A stretch of 49,872 nt of DNA from Mycobacterium intermedium (GCF_002086275.1 NZ_MVHT01000045.1:1-49872), one strand, 5' to 3'. Counted from the stretch's first letter, positions 34,786 to 43,178 are shown. Notes: a model not told the origin generated them from the letters alone. Translations and numbers: made by a program.

Positions 34786-35732
34786 CGGCAGGCGTGGTAC
34801 AGCACTGGCTCGATTCCGGGAGACTGGAATTGCCGTTGCCGGCCTCGGGTCTGACCGCCGAACGCTGGCAGCGCCTGGTGCAACTGGCGCAGGAAGACAT
34901 CTCTGCGGCACGCATAGCCGAATACCACGTAGACGCCGTCGCCATCCTGAATGAGTTGGGCGGCAAGCCTCCGGATGCCAGCCAGCTGTGGGGAGTGTGG
35001 GCAGCCGAAGATCCAGACACCGTGCTGACCGCATCCCGCGTCGTAGGCGACGCGTACACCCTCAACGGCGTCAAGGTGTGGTGTTCCGGTGCTGGATTTT
35101 GCACGCACGCGCTTGTCACCGCGAACATCGACGACAAGCGCGGCGAACGAGGGCTGTTCGCGGTCACCGTCACCGATCCCGGCATCAGGCCCTTGCCGAC
35201 TACCTGGTGGAATCCGGGGATGGCGGGCAGCGACACCAGGTCGGTGCAGTTCACGAATGCGCACGCCGTCCTGGTCGGCGAACCCGGTGACTACGTGAAT
35301 CGACCGGGATTTTGGCACGGCGCCATCGGGGTGGCGGCCTGTTGGCTCGGTGGTGCCAAACGCGTCGCCGACCCGCTCTATCGTTGCGCGAGTAGCGAGT
35401 CGGCCGACGCGTATGCGCTGGCGCACCTGGGCGCGGTGGACGCGGCGCTTGCCGCCGGTGAGGCGATGCTGGCCGTCGCCGCAAGCAAGATCGACGCGGA
35501 TCCGTTCGACCGGACCGACACCGCGCAGCTCCTGGCCCGCCGTGTCCGCGCCGTGGTGGAACATGCGGTGGACGAAGCCATTACCCGCACCGGCCGTGCC
35601 CTGGGACCGGGACCGCTGACCGAGGACGGGCGGCACGCGCAGCGGGTTGCCGACCTCACCATCTACATTCGCCAAAGCCACGCCGAGCGCGATCTGGCCG
35701 AACTCGGCCGGCTGGTTGGCGAGCGCGGCTGA
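34782..35732 (+). CDS. short acyl-CoA dehydrogenase-like protein
   Basis: A 316-residue protein with the acyl-CoA dehydrogenase middle beta domain (YTLNGVKVWCSGAGFCTHALV, about residues 88-108, cited as 20 or fewer: LNGVKVWCSGAGFCTHALV) and C-terminal helical bundle (ITRTGRALGPGPLTEDGR). It is about 60 residues shorter than typical members, mostly at the N-terminus, and I cannot place the catalytic Glu with confidence. A natural partner for a glycosyltransferase is not obvious; such clusters may make an unusual lipid or glycoside. ATG 34782 is used because it overlaps the preceding stop by 4 bases. Confidence 0.8.
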   Translation: MTAGVVQHWLDSGRLELPLPASGLTAERWQRLVQLAQEDISAARIAEYHVDAVAILNELGGKPPDASQLWGVWAAEDPDTVLTASRVVGDAYTLNGVKVWCSGAGFCTHALVTANIDDKRGERGLFAVTVTDPGIRPLPTTWWNPGMAGSDTRSVQFTNAHAVLVGEPGDYVNRPGFWHGAIGVAACWLGGAKRVADPLYRCASSESADAYALAHLGAVDAALAAGEAMLAVAASKIDADPFDRTDTAQLLARRVRAVVEHAVDEAITRTGRALGPGPLTEDGRHAQRVADLTIYIRQSHAERDLAELGRLVGERG

Positions 35733-35750
35733 GGGGCGTGTAGCAGAGCC

Positions 35751-36512
35751 GTGCGGGTCGCCACCTTCAACATCCTGCATGGCCGCACCGTGGGTGACGG
35801 AGTGGACGTGCAACGGCTGCGGGATTGTGTAAAGGCGCTCGATCCCGACGTGCTCGGCTTGCAAGAGGTCGATGTCGAGCAGCCTCGGTCGGGGAAAGCG
35901 GACCTCACTGCGGCGGCGGCAGAAGCCATGGGAGCGGTGGAGCATCGCTTTGTTGCCGCGATCTCGGGCACCCCCGGTGCCACCTGGATGGCGGCTACCG
36001 GTCTTGAACAGCCGGGTACCGCGGCCTACGGAATCGCACTGCTGTCGCGGTATCCGGCGTCGAGTTGGCAGGTGGTGCGGCTGCCTCGCATCCGCATGCG
36101 ATTCCCCATGTATCTTCCTGGGCCCAACAAGGTGATGATGGTCGACGAGGAGCCCCGGGCGGCCGTCATCGGGCGTTTCGAGACCCCGTTGGGGCCGCTC
36201 ACCGTGGCCAACACCCACCTGTCTTTCGTGCCCGGCTGGAACCGCCGGCAACTGCGTAGCTTGGTTCGGGACGTGCGCGGCCTGCCCGGCCCCAGGCTGT
36301 TGATCGGCGATTTCAACCTGACTCCGCCGGCGGCGCAGCGCTGGTCGGGCATGCGGCCGCTGGCTTTTGCGGCCACGTTCCCGGCGCCGGCGCCGGACCG
36401 CCAGCTGGACCACATACTGACCGATGATCCAACGCTGCGCGCCGGGGGAACGGTCGCTGACTTGATGCCGATCTCCGATCACCGACCGCTGGTGGTCGAA
36501 TTGCACCGCTGA
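35751..36512 (+). CDS. endonuclease/exonuclease/phosphatase (EEP) family hydrolase
   Basis: A 253-residue EEP-fold metallohydrolase. The conserved elements are in order: FNILHG near residue 5, LGLQEVD (metal Glu), VANTHLS (His/Asp pair), LIGDFNLTP (Asp-x-Asn), and the C-terminal LMPISDHRPLVVEL with the catalytic Asp-His. EEP enzymes cleave phosphodiesters in nucleic acids, phospholipids or sphingomyelin; the target cannot be chosen from sequence. There is no signal peptide. GTG 35751 is the start. It is the last gene of the glycosyltransferase operon and is convergent with the cysteine hydrolase gene. Confidence 0.86.
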   Translation: MRVATFNILHGRTVGDGVDVQRLRDCVKALDPDVLGLQEVDVEQPRSGKADLTAAAAEAMGAVEHRFVAAISGTPGATWMAATGLEQPGTAAYGIALLSRYPASSWQVVRLPRIRMRFPMYLPGPNKVMMVDEEPRAAVIGRFETPLGPLTVANTHLSFVPGWNRRQLRSLVRDVRGLPGPRLLIGDFNLTPPAAQRWSGMRPLAFAATFPAPAPDRQLDHILTDDPTLRAGGTVADLMPISDHRPLVVELHR

Positions 36513-36531
36513 TTGCCGCGGGGGTGCGGCG

Positions 36532-37071
36532 TTAGTCCAGGCAGCGGGCGGCGGGCAGCAGTTGGCCACCCATGTTGCTCTCCATCATCTTGAGGGCAGC
36601 CGCGCCCAGGTCCTCATCGATGTGTGCGACCGCGTCGGGCGGAACGATCACGTCGAAGTGCCGGATGTAGCCGTCGAGCGCGGTGTAAAGAATGCACTGC
36701 TCGGTGACCTGGCCCGTCAGCACGATGCGCTTGGTCTTCAGGCGGTCCAGCAGGTAGTCCAGTGCGGTGGAATAGAACGCGCTGTGGCGGACCTTGGTGA
36801 GAATCCGACAATCGGGCGGCGGCTTCAACGGCTTGACCAAGTCGGGGCGCTCGCCGTTCAACGCCGCGCTGAAGATGGCGTTGTGGTCGGCGGTGAAGTC
36901 GCCGTGGTTGTCGTTGACGTAGATCAGGTCGACATCGTCCCGGCGGTGGGCCTCCTGAACCAGCTCGACCAGCGGGTCGATGATCTTTTCGACGTTGGTT
37001 GTCAGCTGTTCGGCATCTTCATGGCTGTAGTCGTTGAACATGTCGATGACCAGTACGGCGGTATCACTCAC
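36532..37071 (-). CDS. isochorismatase-family cysteine hydrolase
   Basis: A 179-residue alpha/beta hydrolase of the nicotinamidase/isochorismatase family. The catalytic triad is complete: Asp10 (LVIDMFND), Lys93 (LTKVRHSAF) and Cys126 (GQVTEQCILYTA). Members hydrolyse amides such as nicotinamide or ureidoacrylate; the substrate is unknown. The start is GTG 37071. A GGGTAT motif ends 9 bases upstream (37086-37081) with a poorly spaced GGTTA before it, hinting at another SigF-type leaderless start. Confidence 0.88.
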   Translation of the reverse strand: MSDTAVLVIDMFNDYSHEDAEQLTTNVEKIIDPLVELVQEAHRRDDVDLIYVNDNHGDFTADHNAIFSAALNGERPDLVKPLKPPPDCRILTKVRHSAFYSTALDYLLDRLKTKRIVLTGQVTEQCILYTALDGYIRHFDVIVPPDAVAHIDEDLGAAALKMMESNMGGQLLPAARCLD

Positions 37072-37278
37072 AGCGCAGTAATACCCACTCCTTAGCTTCT
37101 AACCAGCCTTCATCTCTAACGTCGCCAGCACACGATGGCAACGTTTATGCCTAGTAGCTATCGGGTAGACCTCGTCTTGCTGGAAGTACGGGGCCACAGC
37201 AACTCAATAATTAAGCAATAGTATCTATAGGCTACAGTGGCCTGAAGGCATGTTTTTGCCTGTCCTTGGGAGTTGAGC

Positions 37279-37572
37279 ATGAACTACACCGCAACCAGCA
37301 ACGAGCGGAGCACGCAGTTCACGGCTGCCGACGACAACGGAGTGCGCCTGCCCGGCGTGATTTTCGCTCTGACCTGGGCAATTTGTCTTATTGCGGGCAT
37401 CATTGCGCTGGCCACCGGACACGGCGCCGTCGCGGCAGTGACCCTTTGCCTGGCCGTCCTATCGCCCTGGGTGGGCCTGGCATGGGTGTCGCGCAGCCGA
37501 TCCGGGAGTGGGCAGTTCGAGCCTGCAGACTTGCCGAGCGGACGCCGCGAACTGTACCTCGCCGGCCACTGA
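37279..37572 (+). CDS. small two-helix membrane protein
   Basis: A 97-residue protein with a hydrophilic N-terminus (about 25 residues) and two membrane helices (about 28-48 and 52-70). It ends in a short charged tail (SGQFEPADLPSGRRELYLAGH is cited by its edges). GGGAG lies about 6 bases before ATG 37279. The 200 bases upstream are notably AT-rich. No family is recognised. Confidence 0.65.
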   Translation: MNYTATSNERSTQFTAADDNGVRLPGVIFALTWAICLIAGIIALATGHGAVAAVTLCLAVLSPWVGLAWVSRSRSGSGQFEPADLPSGRRELYLAGH

Positions 37573-37647
37573 CTTTCGCGCCTAGCAAAGTAATCCTGAC
37601 CTGCAGCGCGTCGTCTATTTGCGGACCAAAAATTTTCGTGTAGACGC

Positions 37648-37673
37648 GTGTGGCCGGTGATCTAAAAGGGTAC
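37648..37673 (+). promoter_or_regulatory. SigF-like promoter for the DUF4193 gene
   Basis: GTGT (37648-37651, one mismatch to GTTT), 16 bases, GGGTAC (37668-37673). It predicts a leader of about 45 bases with AGGAAGG before ATG 37727. Confidence 0.45.
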
Positions 37674-37726
37674 TGACTGAGCCACGGGTGATGAGCGACC
37701 CGATGACTCAGCAGGAAGGATCGGCC

Positions 37727-38029
37727 ATGTCCACCACAGCAGATTACGACGCACGCCGCGTGACCGAGATCGACGCGGGGGACCGCTCGCCCCTCGGCGA
37801 GATTGTGCCCTCATTGCCGAAGTTGTCCACGGTCGTCGTCGACGAAGATCCCAACGACGTCCCCTTCTTCGAGCTGCCTGGTGCAGACCTGTCCGGCGAA
37901 GAGCTGACGGTGGCGGTGGTTCCTAAGCGGGCCGACGAGTTCATGTGCTCGTGCTGCTTCTTGGTGCAGCACCGTAGCCGGCTGCGCAGCACCAGCGGTG
38001 GGCGCCAAATCTGCGCCGACTGTGTCTAA
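37727..38029 (+). CDS. DUF4193 family zinc-ribbon-like protein
   Basis: A 100-residue acidic protein. The last 35 residues carry the DUF4193 pattern PKRADEFMCSCCFLVQHRSR ... QICADCV, with two CxxC pairs forming a likely zinc ribbon. The conserved FELPGADLSGEEL segment precedes it. Actinobacteria have a widely conserved paralogue of unknown role; this more divergent copy lies in the accessory block and has a SigF-like promoter. ATG 37727 is preferred to an ATG at 37688 because of the AGGAAGG site and the family's usual start (STTADYDA). Confidence 0.85.
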   Translation: MSTTADYDARRVTEIDAGDRSPLGEIVPSLPKLSTVVVDEDPNDVPFFELPGADLSGEELTVAVVPKRADEFMCSCCFLVQHRSRLRSTSGGRQICADCV

Positions 38030-38136
38030 CCTGAAAACGTTCTAACCCACCGCGGCGGCGCGGGACGTGTGCCCGCTACGCCGTCGGCTGCGTGCGACAG
38101 ATCGGGATTCCTGCTGACCGAATGGCGCACACAAGC

Positions 38137-38153
38137 TACTAACGCTGTTAGTA
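38137..38153. promoter_or_regulatory. TetR-type operator upstream of cyp137
   Basis: A perfect palindrome TACTAAC-gct-GTTAGTA (7-base arms, 3-base centre) ends 38 bases before the P450 start. This is the usual size and composition of a TetR-family operator, and its place fits promoter repression. It also argues against a longer P450 start at 38069, which would put the site inside the coding region. Confidence 0.6.
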
Positions 38154-38191
38154 CGCTTAGCCGTGATCTTGCCGCGGTCGCGGGAGGCTGC

Positions 38192-39529
38192 ATGGGAGGA
38201 CTCAGCCATCTGACCAGTCCGCCAGGCCTACCCGCGCCCCGCCGTTTCCATGCCGCGTACGCGGCGGCGTATGCGGTCGCCTACCTGGTCGGTGGCGAAC
38301 GTCGGATGCTGCGGTTGATCCGCCGATACGGGCCGATCATGACGATGCCGATCCTCAGCCTGGGCGACGTGGCAATCGTCTCTGACCCGGCCCTAGCCAA
38401 AGAGGTCTTTGCGGCCCCGCCCGACATTCTGCTCGGCGGAGCCGGGGTGGGACCGGCGGCGGCGATCTATGGATCGGGGTCGATGTTCGTCCAGGAAGAG
38501 CCTGAGCATCTACGGCGGCGCAAGCTGCTCACACCGCCGCTACACGGCGGTGCCTTGCGCAGTTATGTGCCGATCATCGAAGAGTCCACCCGCGCCGCAA
38601 TGCGCGACTGGCCCGTCGACCGCCCCTTCGCAATGTTGGCGGCGGCGCGCTCACTGATGCTGGACGTCATCGTCAAGATCATCTTCGGTGTCGACGATCC
38701 CGATGAGGTGCGACGGTTGGGCCGTCCCTTCGAACGACTGCTGAACCTCGGTGTGTCCGAACAACTGACGGTTCGTTATGCATTGCGGCGGCTCGGCACG
38801 TTGCGGGTGTGGCCGTCGCGGGCACGGGCCTGGCGTGACATCGACGACGTCGTCATGCCACTGATAGCCCAACGGCGGAACGACGCCCGCCTGGCGGAGC
38901 AACACGACATTCTGGCGCTGCTCATCCGCGCTCGCGGCGAGAACGGAGAGAGCCTGTCGGACAACGAGATTCGGGATGACCTGATCACGCTGATGTTGGC
39001 CGGCCACGAGACCACGGCGACCACCCTGGCTTGGGCGTTCGACCTCTTACTCCATCATCCCGACGCGCTGCGGCGGGTCCGGGAGGAAGCATGCGGTGGT
39101 GGGGAAGCCTTCACGACCGCGGTGATCAACGAGACGCTGCGGGTCCGTCCGCCGGCTCCCTTCACCGCCCGTGTCGCCGCACAGCCCTACGTGCTTGGCG
39201 GCTATCGCATCGAGGCCGGCACCCGCATCGTCATCCATATCATCGCGATCAATCGCAGTGCCGACACCTACCACCAGCCGCACGAGTTTCGTCCGGACCG
39301 ATTCGTCGACGCGCCACCCCAGACGTTCGCATGGGTTCCGTTCGGCGGCGGAATCAAACGGTGTCTGGGCGCCGCCTTTTCGATGCGGGAGTTGATCACC
39401 GTCTTGCATGTGCTGCTGCGTGAGGGCGAATTTGAGGCTGCCGGGGGGGATCCCGAACGGATTGTGCGGCGCTCCATCATGCTCGCCCCCCGACACGGCA
39501 CTTTGGTGAGATACCGCCCCGCTCGGTAA
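38192..39529 (+). CDS. cyp137: cytochrome P450 (CYP137-like)
   Basis: A 445-residue heme-thiolate monooxygenase. The I-helix oxygen-activation motif AGHETT is at residues 270-275, the K-helix ExxR is ETLR, and the heme-binding loop FGGGIKRCLG has its ligand at Cys391. Position beside the Rv3684/Rv3683/ponA2/whiB4 homologues supports CYP137 (from memory of M. tuberculosis). Substrate unknown. ATG 38192 is chosen over 38069 because GGGAGG lies 4 bases upstream and a TetR-type operator lies just before it. A hairpin terminator (39540-39558) follows. Confidence 0.88.
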   Translation: MGGLSHLTSPPGLPAPRRFHAAYAAAYAVAYLVGGERRMLRLIRRYGPIMTMPILSLGDVAIVSDPALAKEVFAAPPDILLGGAGVGPAAAIYGSGSMFVQEEPEHLRRRKLLTPPLHGGALRSYVPIIEESTRAAMRDWPVDRPFAMLAAARSLMLDVIVKIIFGVDDPDEVRRLGRPFERLLNLGVSEQLTVRYALRRLGTLRVWPSRARAWRDIDDVVMPLIAQRRNDARLAEQHDILALLIRARGENGESLSDNEIRDDLITLMLAGHETTATTLAWAFDLLLHHPDALRRVREEACGGGEAFTTAVINETLRVRPPAPFTARVAAQPYVLGGYRIEAGTRIVIHIIAINRSADTYHQPHEFRPDRFVDAPPQTFAWVPFGGGIKRCLGAAFSMRELITVLHVLLREGEFEAAGGDPERIVRRSIMLAPRHGTLVRYRPAR

Positions 39530-39539
39530 CTGAGCCGGT

Positions 39540-39558
39540 TCTCGCGGGTTTCGCGAGA
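39540..39558 (+). terminator. hairpin terminator after cyp137
   Basis: TCTCGCG / CGCGAGA, a 7-base stem with a 5-base loop, followed by TCTTTC. It begins 10 bases after the P450 stop codon. Confidence 0.65.
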
Positions 39559-39678
39559 TCTTTCAGGGCTTGTCTGGGTACCCGTAATCTAAGGGCCGCG
39601 TTGCGATTGGGCGTTCCGCAAGTCGGGTACCCCTGGTGAACCAATCAATTGGACACCGTTCAGCAAAGGGGAGTCGCC

Positions 39679-39834
39679 ATGATCATTTTGGGAATCATCC
39701 TGTTTATCGTCGGCTTGGTCACCAAGCTCGCCATTCTGGAGACGATCGGCGGCATCCTGGTCGTCATCGGCGTGGTCTTATGGATTCTCGGTGCGGTCGG
39801 CCGCCCCGTCGGTGGTCGAAAAGTCTGGTTCTAG
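39679..39834 (+). CDS. DUF6131 family small membrane protein
   Basis: A 51-residue protein, nearly all hydrophobic: two membrane helices (LGIILFIVGLVTKL and IGGILVVIGVVLWILG) joined by a short turn, and a basic tail (GRPVGGRKVWF). This is the DUF6131 pattern seen across mycobacteria. AAAGGGGAG lies about 7 bases before ATG 39679. Two GGGTAC motifs occur upstream (about 39577 and 39624) but without a good -35 at SigF spacing. Its stop codon overlaps that of the convergent molybdopterin gene (CTAG). Confidence 0.8.
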   Translation: MIILGIILFIVGLVTKLAILETIGGILVVIGVVLWILGAVGRPVGGRKVWF

Positions 39835-42029
39835 CTGACCGGAACTACCGGCTCGCGGATGGGGTCCACTCGGACCGGAACGCCGGTGAGCCAAGCCATT
39901 CCGGACAGTTCGACATCTTCCGGCGCGCTCGACGTCAACTGATTGACGTTCGAGCCGCCGGCCCGGTTGGCCAGGCTCCAAGTTCCGGTGCCCTTGTGGC
40001 CCCATCCGTGTGGCACCGCTATCACCCCGGGCAGCAGGTCTTTCGTCGTGGAGACAGTGATTTGGATCTGACCGTACGGTGACGAGAGTTGCACCAGACT
40101 GCCGTCTGTCAGCGACAGGGCCGCCGCATCGTCGACATGGATCAGCGCGCGATGTGCCCGCTCTCCGCGCATGAGTAACGGCGCGTTATGCATCCATGAG
40201 TTTTCCGAACGGGTTTCCCGCATGCCGATCATTCGCAGTGGATAGCCTTCAGGATCCTTGCGGGCCAGCAGCTTGTCGACCTCGTCGGCGATCTCGGGAT
40301 GAATCAGCTTGACCCGTCGGGACAGATAGGCAACCGCCGTGCGTAACACACCCGTTCGGATGTGTGGCGCCACGACCACACCATGTGGGTGATCCTCGGT
40401 CAGTCGCCGCAGCGACAAACCGTTGCGGCGCACGCCGAACAGGTCTCCGCCCTGTGACGTCCGGATGAGGACGTCGATCATCTGGCGCGGAGACAGCGTT
40501 ACCCCAAAGACGCTCAACGCTTTTCGTGCGACAGCTAGTGCCCCGAAGGTCGGCGCCTGACGTGCCAATCTCTTGGTCAGGTCGTCGACGATGTCCCATT
40601 CGGATCGCGCTTCTCCTCGGGGGGCGACGACGGCTTTGGTGGCCTGACGAAACGGCGTGGCCTGGAATTGCTGGAAGGTGAACGGGAAATCGTCACGTTC
40701 ATACATCGTCGTGGTCGGCAGGATGTAGTCGCAGCGGGACGTGGTTTCGGTGACGTAGAAGTCGAGAGCCACCGAAAGTTCGAGCTTTGTGAAGGCTGCC
40801 TCGAGTTCGTCGCCGTTGGGCACCGACAAGACGGGGTTGCCGGCCGACACGAACATGGCTCTGATCTGCCGGTCGCCGGGCGTGGTGATTTCTTTGGCGA
40901 TGAAGGCGGCGGGTTCGGACAAGATGGCATTCGGCGTGCCGCCGATGCGCGAACGGTTCCGTCGGGTGTCGTGACGGAGTCCCGCACCCATCAAGGTGTT
41001 CACCCACCGCGCGCCCACCGTCTCCATCGACCCGAACACCGAGCCTCCGGGCGTGTCGAGGTTCCCAGCGGCCAGGTTGACGCAGTCGATCAGGTACGCC
41101 GTGAGGGTGCCGCTTCGGCCGACGCAGGTGCCCAGCCGTCCGTAGACCGCCGCCCGCTCGGTACGCACCAGGTCGTGCGCGAGCGAGCGCACGGTCTCCG
41201 GTTCGATACCGGTGTGCGGTGCCGTCATCTCCGGTGTGAACGGCTTGCAGAGCGTCTGCACCCACTCGATCCCGTCGGCCTGTTGGCGCACTCGCGGCAG
41301 GTCGACAAGGTCGTCGGCGAACATCACCTGCAGCAGGGACAGCAGCAGATAGGAGTCGGTGTCGGGGACGATGCCCAGCCACTCGAAAGCCGTGGCGGTC
41401 TCGGTGCGGCGCGGATCGATGACGACGACCCGCCCGCCGCGCTTGACGATGTCGTGCATGCGGTCTTTGATGCGGGGCGCCGTCAAGAAACTGCCATGCG
41501 AGACAACGGGATTGGCGCCCATAACGACGAAGAGGTCGGTCCGCATCAGGTCGGGAATCGGCGTCGATGTCGGTACCCCGTAAAGCATTTGGCTCGCGAT
41601 CAACCTGCTGTTGGTGTCCTGAGACGAGGCGGTGAAGTAGTGGCTGTGGCGTCCCAGGCCCTTGATGAACATCAGTGCCGCAAACGTGTGGGCGTAGCTG
41701 AATGCCGCCGGGTTGCCCATGTACCAGCCCACCGCACCCGAGCCGTGGGCCTTCAAAATCCGGCCGAGTCGAGCGGCGATATCGGACAACGCCGCATCCC
41801 ACGTGACCGGTTCGAACCCGGTCGACGTGCGTCGCAGCGGCGTGGTGACGCGGTCCGGGTCGTTCTGGACTTCGGTGAAGGCGATGCCCTTCTGGCAGGC
41901 GAAGCCGGCGGAGAGCGGATGCTCCTTGTCTGGACGAAGGCTGACGAGTTTGCCGTCCTCGACGGTCGCGATCATTCCGCACAGTGGTTCGCAGATCCGG
42001 CAGAACGTGGTCCTGTGCTCGGGTGCCAT
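39831..42029 (-). CDS. molybdopterin-dependent oxidoreductase with N-terminal [4Fe-4S] site
   Basis: About 732 residues of the DMSO-reductase/formate dehydrogenase superfamily. A [4Fe-4S] site (Cys10-x2-Cys13-x3-Cys17 and Cys45) is followed by the bis-MGD binding domains (VVMGANPVVSHGS, VVVIDPRRTETA, GMRETRSENSWMHN). There is no signal peptide, so it acts in the cytoplasm. The molybdenum ligand lies near the TASSQDTNSR segment and cannot be fixed here; the substrate is unknown. No dedicated partner subunit or chaperone is adjacent. ATG 42029 is preferred to 42038. It is divergent from a small hydrophilic-protein gene. Confidence 0.88.
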   Translation of the reverse strand: MAPEHRTTFCRICEPLCGMIATVEDGKLVSLRPDKEHPLSAGFACQKGIAFTEVQNDPDRVTTPLRRTSTGFEPVTWDAALSDIAARLGRILKAHGSGAVGWYMGNPAAFSYAHTFAALMFIKGLGRHSHYFTASSQDTNSRLIASQMLYGVPTSTPIPDLMRTDLFVVMGANPVVSHGSFLTAPRIKDRMHDIVKRGGRVVVIDPRRTETATAFEWLGIVPDTDSYLLLSLLQVMFADDLVDLPRVRQQADGIEWVQTLCKPFTPEMTAPHTGIEPETVRSLAHDLVRTERAAVYGRLGTCVGRSGTLTAYLIDCVNLAAGNLDTPGGSVFGSMETVGARWVNTLMGAGLRHDTRRNRSRIGGTPNAILSEPAAFIAKEITTPGDRQIRAMFVSAGNPVLSVPNGDELEAAFTKLELSVALDFYVTETTSRCDYILPTTTMYERDDFPFTFQQFQATPFRQATKAVVAPRGEARSEWDIVDDLTKRLARQAPTFGALAVARKALSVFGVTLSPRQMIDVLIRTSQGGDLFGVRRNGLSLRRLTEDHPHGVVVAPHIRTGVLRTAVAYLSRRVKLIHPEIADEVDKLLARKDPEGYPLRMIGMRETRSENSWMHNAPLLMRGERAHRALIHVDDAAALSLTDGSLVQLSSPYGQIQITVSTTKDLLPGVIAVPHGWGHKGTGTWSLANRAGGSNVNQLTSSAPEDVELSGMAWLTGVPVRVDPIREPVVPVS

Positions 42030-42111
42030 CACCAACACGTTACGGTAAGGACGACAGTTTGACGTCTCGATTGTCTGCTAGGCGACGTTCGGCGCCCGCT
42101 ATGGTTGTGAC

Positions 42112-42324
42112 ATGCCGGATTCAGCGCGCGATCGCGCGGACGCGGGTGATCGGGCGGCTGAACTGAACGAACAGATCGCTGAAGGCCATGAGTGGGCCGA
42201 GAAGGCGAAGCCCGGTCGTGGCGGCGAGCAACACAGCGACGCGGCCACGGAACACCGGCGCACGGCGGGAGAGGGTCGGTCCAAGGCCGAAGCCGCCCGG
42301 GAGGAAGAGCGCGGATCGTCCTAG
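42112..42324 (+). CDS. small, highly charged hydrophilic protein
   Basis: A 70-residue protein rich in Ala, Glu, Arg and Asp, probably mostly helical or disordered (ELNEQIAEGHEWAEKA in the middle, EAAREEERGSS at the end). No domain is recognised. Similar short charged proteins are common in mycobacteria. ATG 42112 lacks a clear ribosome site. It stands in the divergent gap from the molybdopterin gene and ends 31 bases from the convergent membrane-protein gene. Confidence 0.55.
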   Translation: MPDSARDRADAGDRAAELNEQIAEGHEWAEKAKPGRGGEQHSDAATEHRRTAGEGRSKAEAAREEERGSS

Positions 42325-42355
42325 GGCCGCGTTGGCGGGGTTCGGTTCCTCGACC

Positions 42356-43114
42356 TCAGAACTTCACCGCGAGATCTTGGCGCGCCAGTCTGCTGACCCC
42401 CCAGAAGTACGTGACAAAAGGCATGGTGCACCACAACAGGTTGAGCACGACGAACTTGATCCACATTTCGACGGGGCTGGTCATGCTCTGCAGGTTGTTG
42501 GCGATCTCTACCCCGAAGTAGACCGCTGGCAGCGTGACCTCCACGATCATCCCGCCCATGATGAAGGAGAGTTGCGTGTTCGTGAAACGCTTGCCGTTGC
42601 GGAAGAACTGGACCATCGCGTACGCCTCGAATAGCCCGACGAACAGGGCGATCCATTCAAGGACGACGATGAGCGGATCGCCGTTGAGGTAGCGGGCGTC
42701 GCCGCCGAGCAGGATGGGCGCCCACATGTACGTCCAGAGCGCGCCACGCTGGACGCCAGCCTTGATCTGGTCGAAAAGCAGAAGCCACGGTAATTCCCAG
42801 ATGAACCGTGGGATCAGGGCGATGAAAACCCAGACGATCACCATCGCGCTGAGTCGCTCGGCTTTGGTGCGGTCACGCTGACCGGGGAGCGGTAACCACG
42901 GCAGCGCGAGTGCGGTCAAGAAACAGCCAACGACGAGAACGACGAGCGTGGTGGTGGCGACCGTGTGGGATACCCCGGCATGAAACTCGAGGTACCAGAA
43001 CACAACTTGGATGACGAAAAAGAACGCCAGGACACCGAACAGTGATTTCTGCAGTGACGAGAGGCCGGGCTTGGCCGCTGCTGCCTGTTTGTCGGCGTTG
43101 ATCGTCTCAGTCAT
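42356..43114 (-). CDS. multi-spanning membrane protein, TetR-controlled (inferred)
   Basis: A 252-residue protein with about six or seven membrane helices starting near residue 22 (SLFGVLAFFFVIQVVFWYL). Polar and charged residues sit inside the membrane region (PRFIWELPWLLLFDQI, GALWTYMWAPILL, VLEWIALFVGLFEAYAM), as in sterol-isomerase-like (EXPERA) proteins, but I cannot assign it. ATG 43114 is the start; the frame continues upstream through the operator region without similarity. A divergent TetR gene and a 13-base-arm palindrome just upstream suggest that it is repressed by that regulator. Confidence 0.72.
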   Translation of the reverse strand: MTETINADKQAAAAKPGLSSLQKSLFGVLAFFFVIQVVFWYLEFHAGVSHTVATTTLVVLVVGCFLTALALPWLPLPGQRDRTKAERLSAMVIVWVFIALIPRFIWELPWLLLFDQIKAGVQRGALWTYMWAPILLGGDARYLNGDPLIVVLEWIALFVGLFEAYAMVQFFRNGKRFTNTQLSFIMGGMIVEVTLPAVYFGVEIANNLQSMTSPVEMWIKFVVLNLLWCTMPFVTYFWGVSRLARQDLAVKF

Positions 43115-43152
43115 GAGTACGGCCTGCGAGGGGGATGACTGACGGCACGCGC

Positions 43153-43178
43153 AAAAGCATGGCACATGCCATGTTTTT
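43153..43178. promoter_or_regulatory. strong palindromic operator between the membrane-protein gene and tetR
   Basis: The core is CATGGCA-ca-TGCCATG (43158-43173), with A/T flanks extending the dyad to 12 of 13 matched positions on each side. It lies 39-64 bases upstream of the membrane-protein start and about 100 bases upstream of the TetR start, an ideal site for a TetR-family repressor controlling both genes. Confidence 0.65.

Noticed and set aside
34647..36569. A 640-residue open frame on the minus strand
   Set aside because: It is antisense to the GT2, acyl-CoA-dehydrogenase-like and EEP genes, which have clear domains and coupled starts. Its translation is Arg/Gly/His-rich without any domain.
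39547..39581. SigF promoter before DUF6131
   Set aside because: GTTT and GGGTA are 24 bases apart, too far. The second GGGTAC near 39624 has only GATT at suitable spacing.
40668..42062. Plus-strand open frame of 464 residues
   Set aside because: Antisense of the molybdopterin oxidoreductase; no family similarity.
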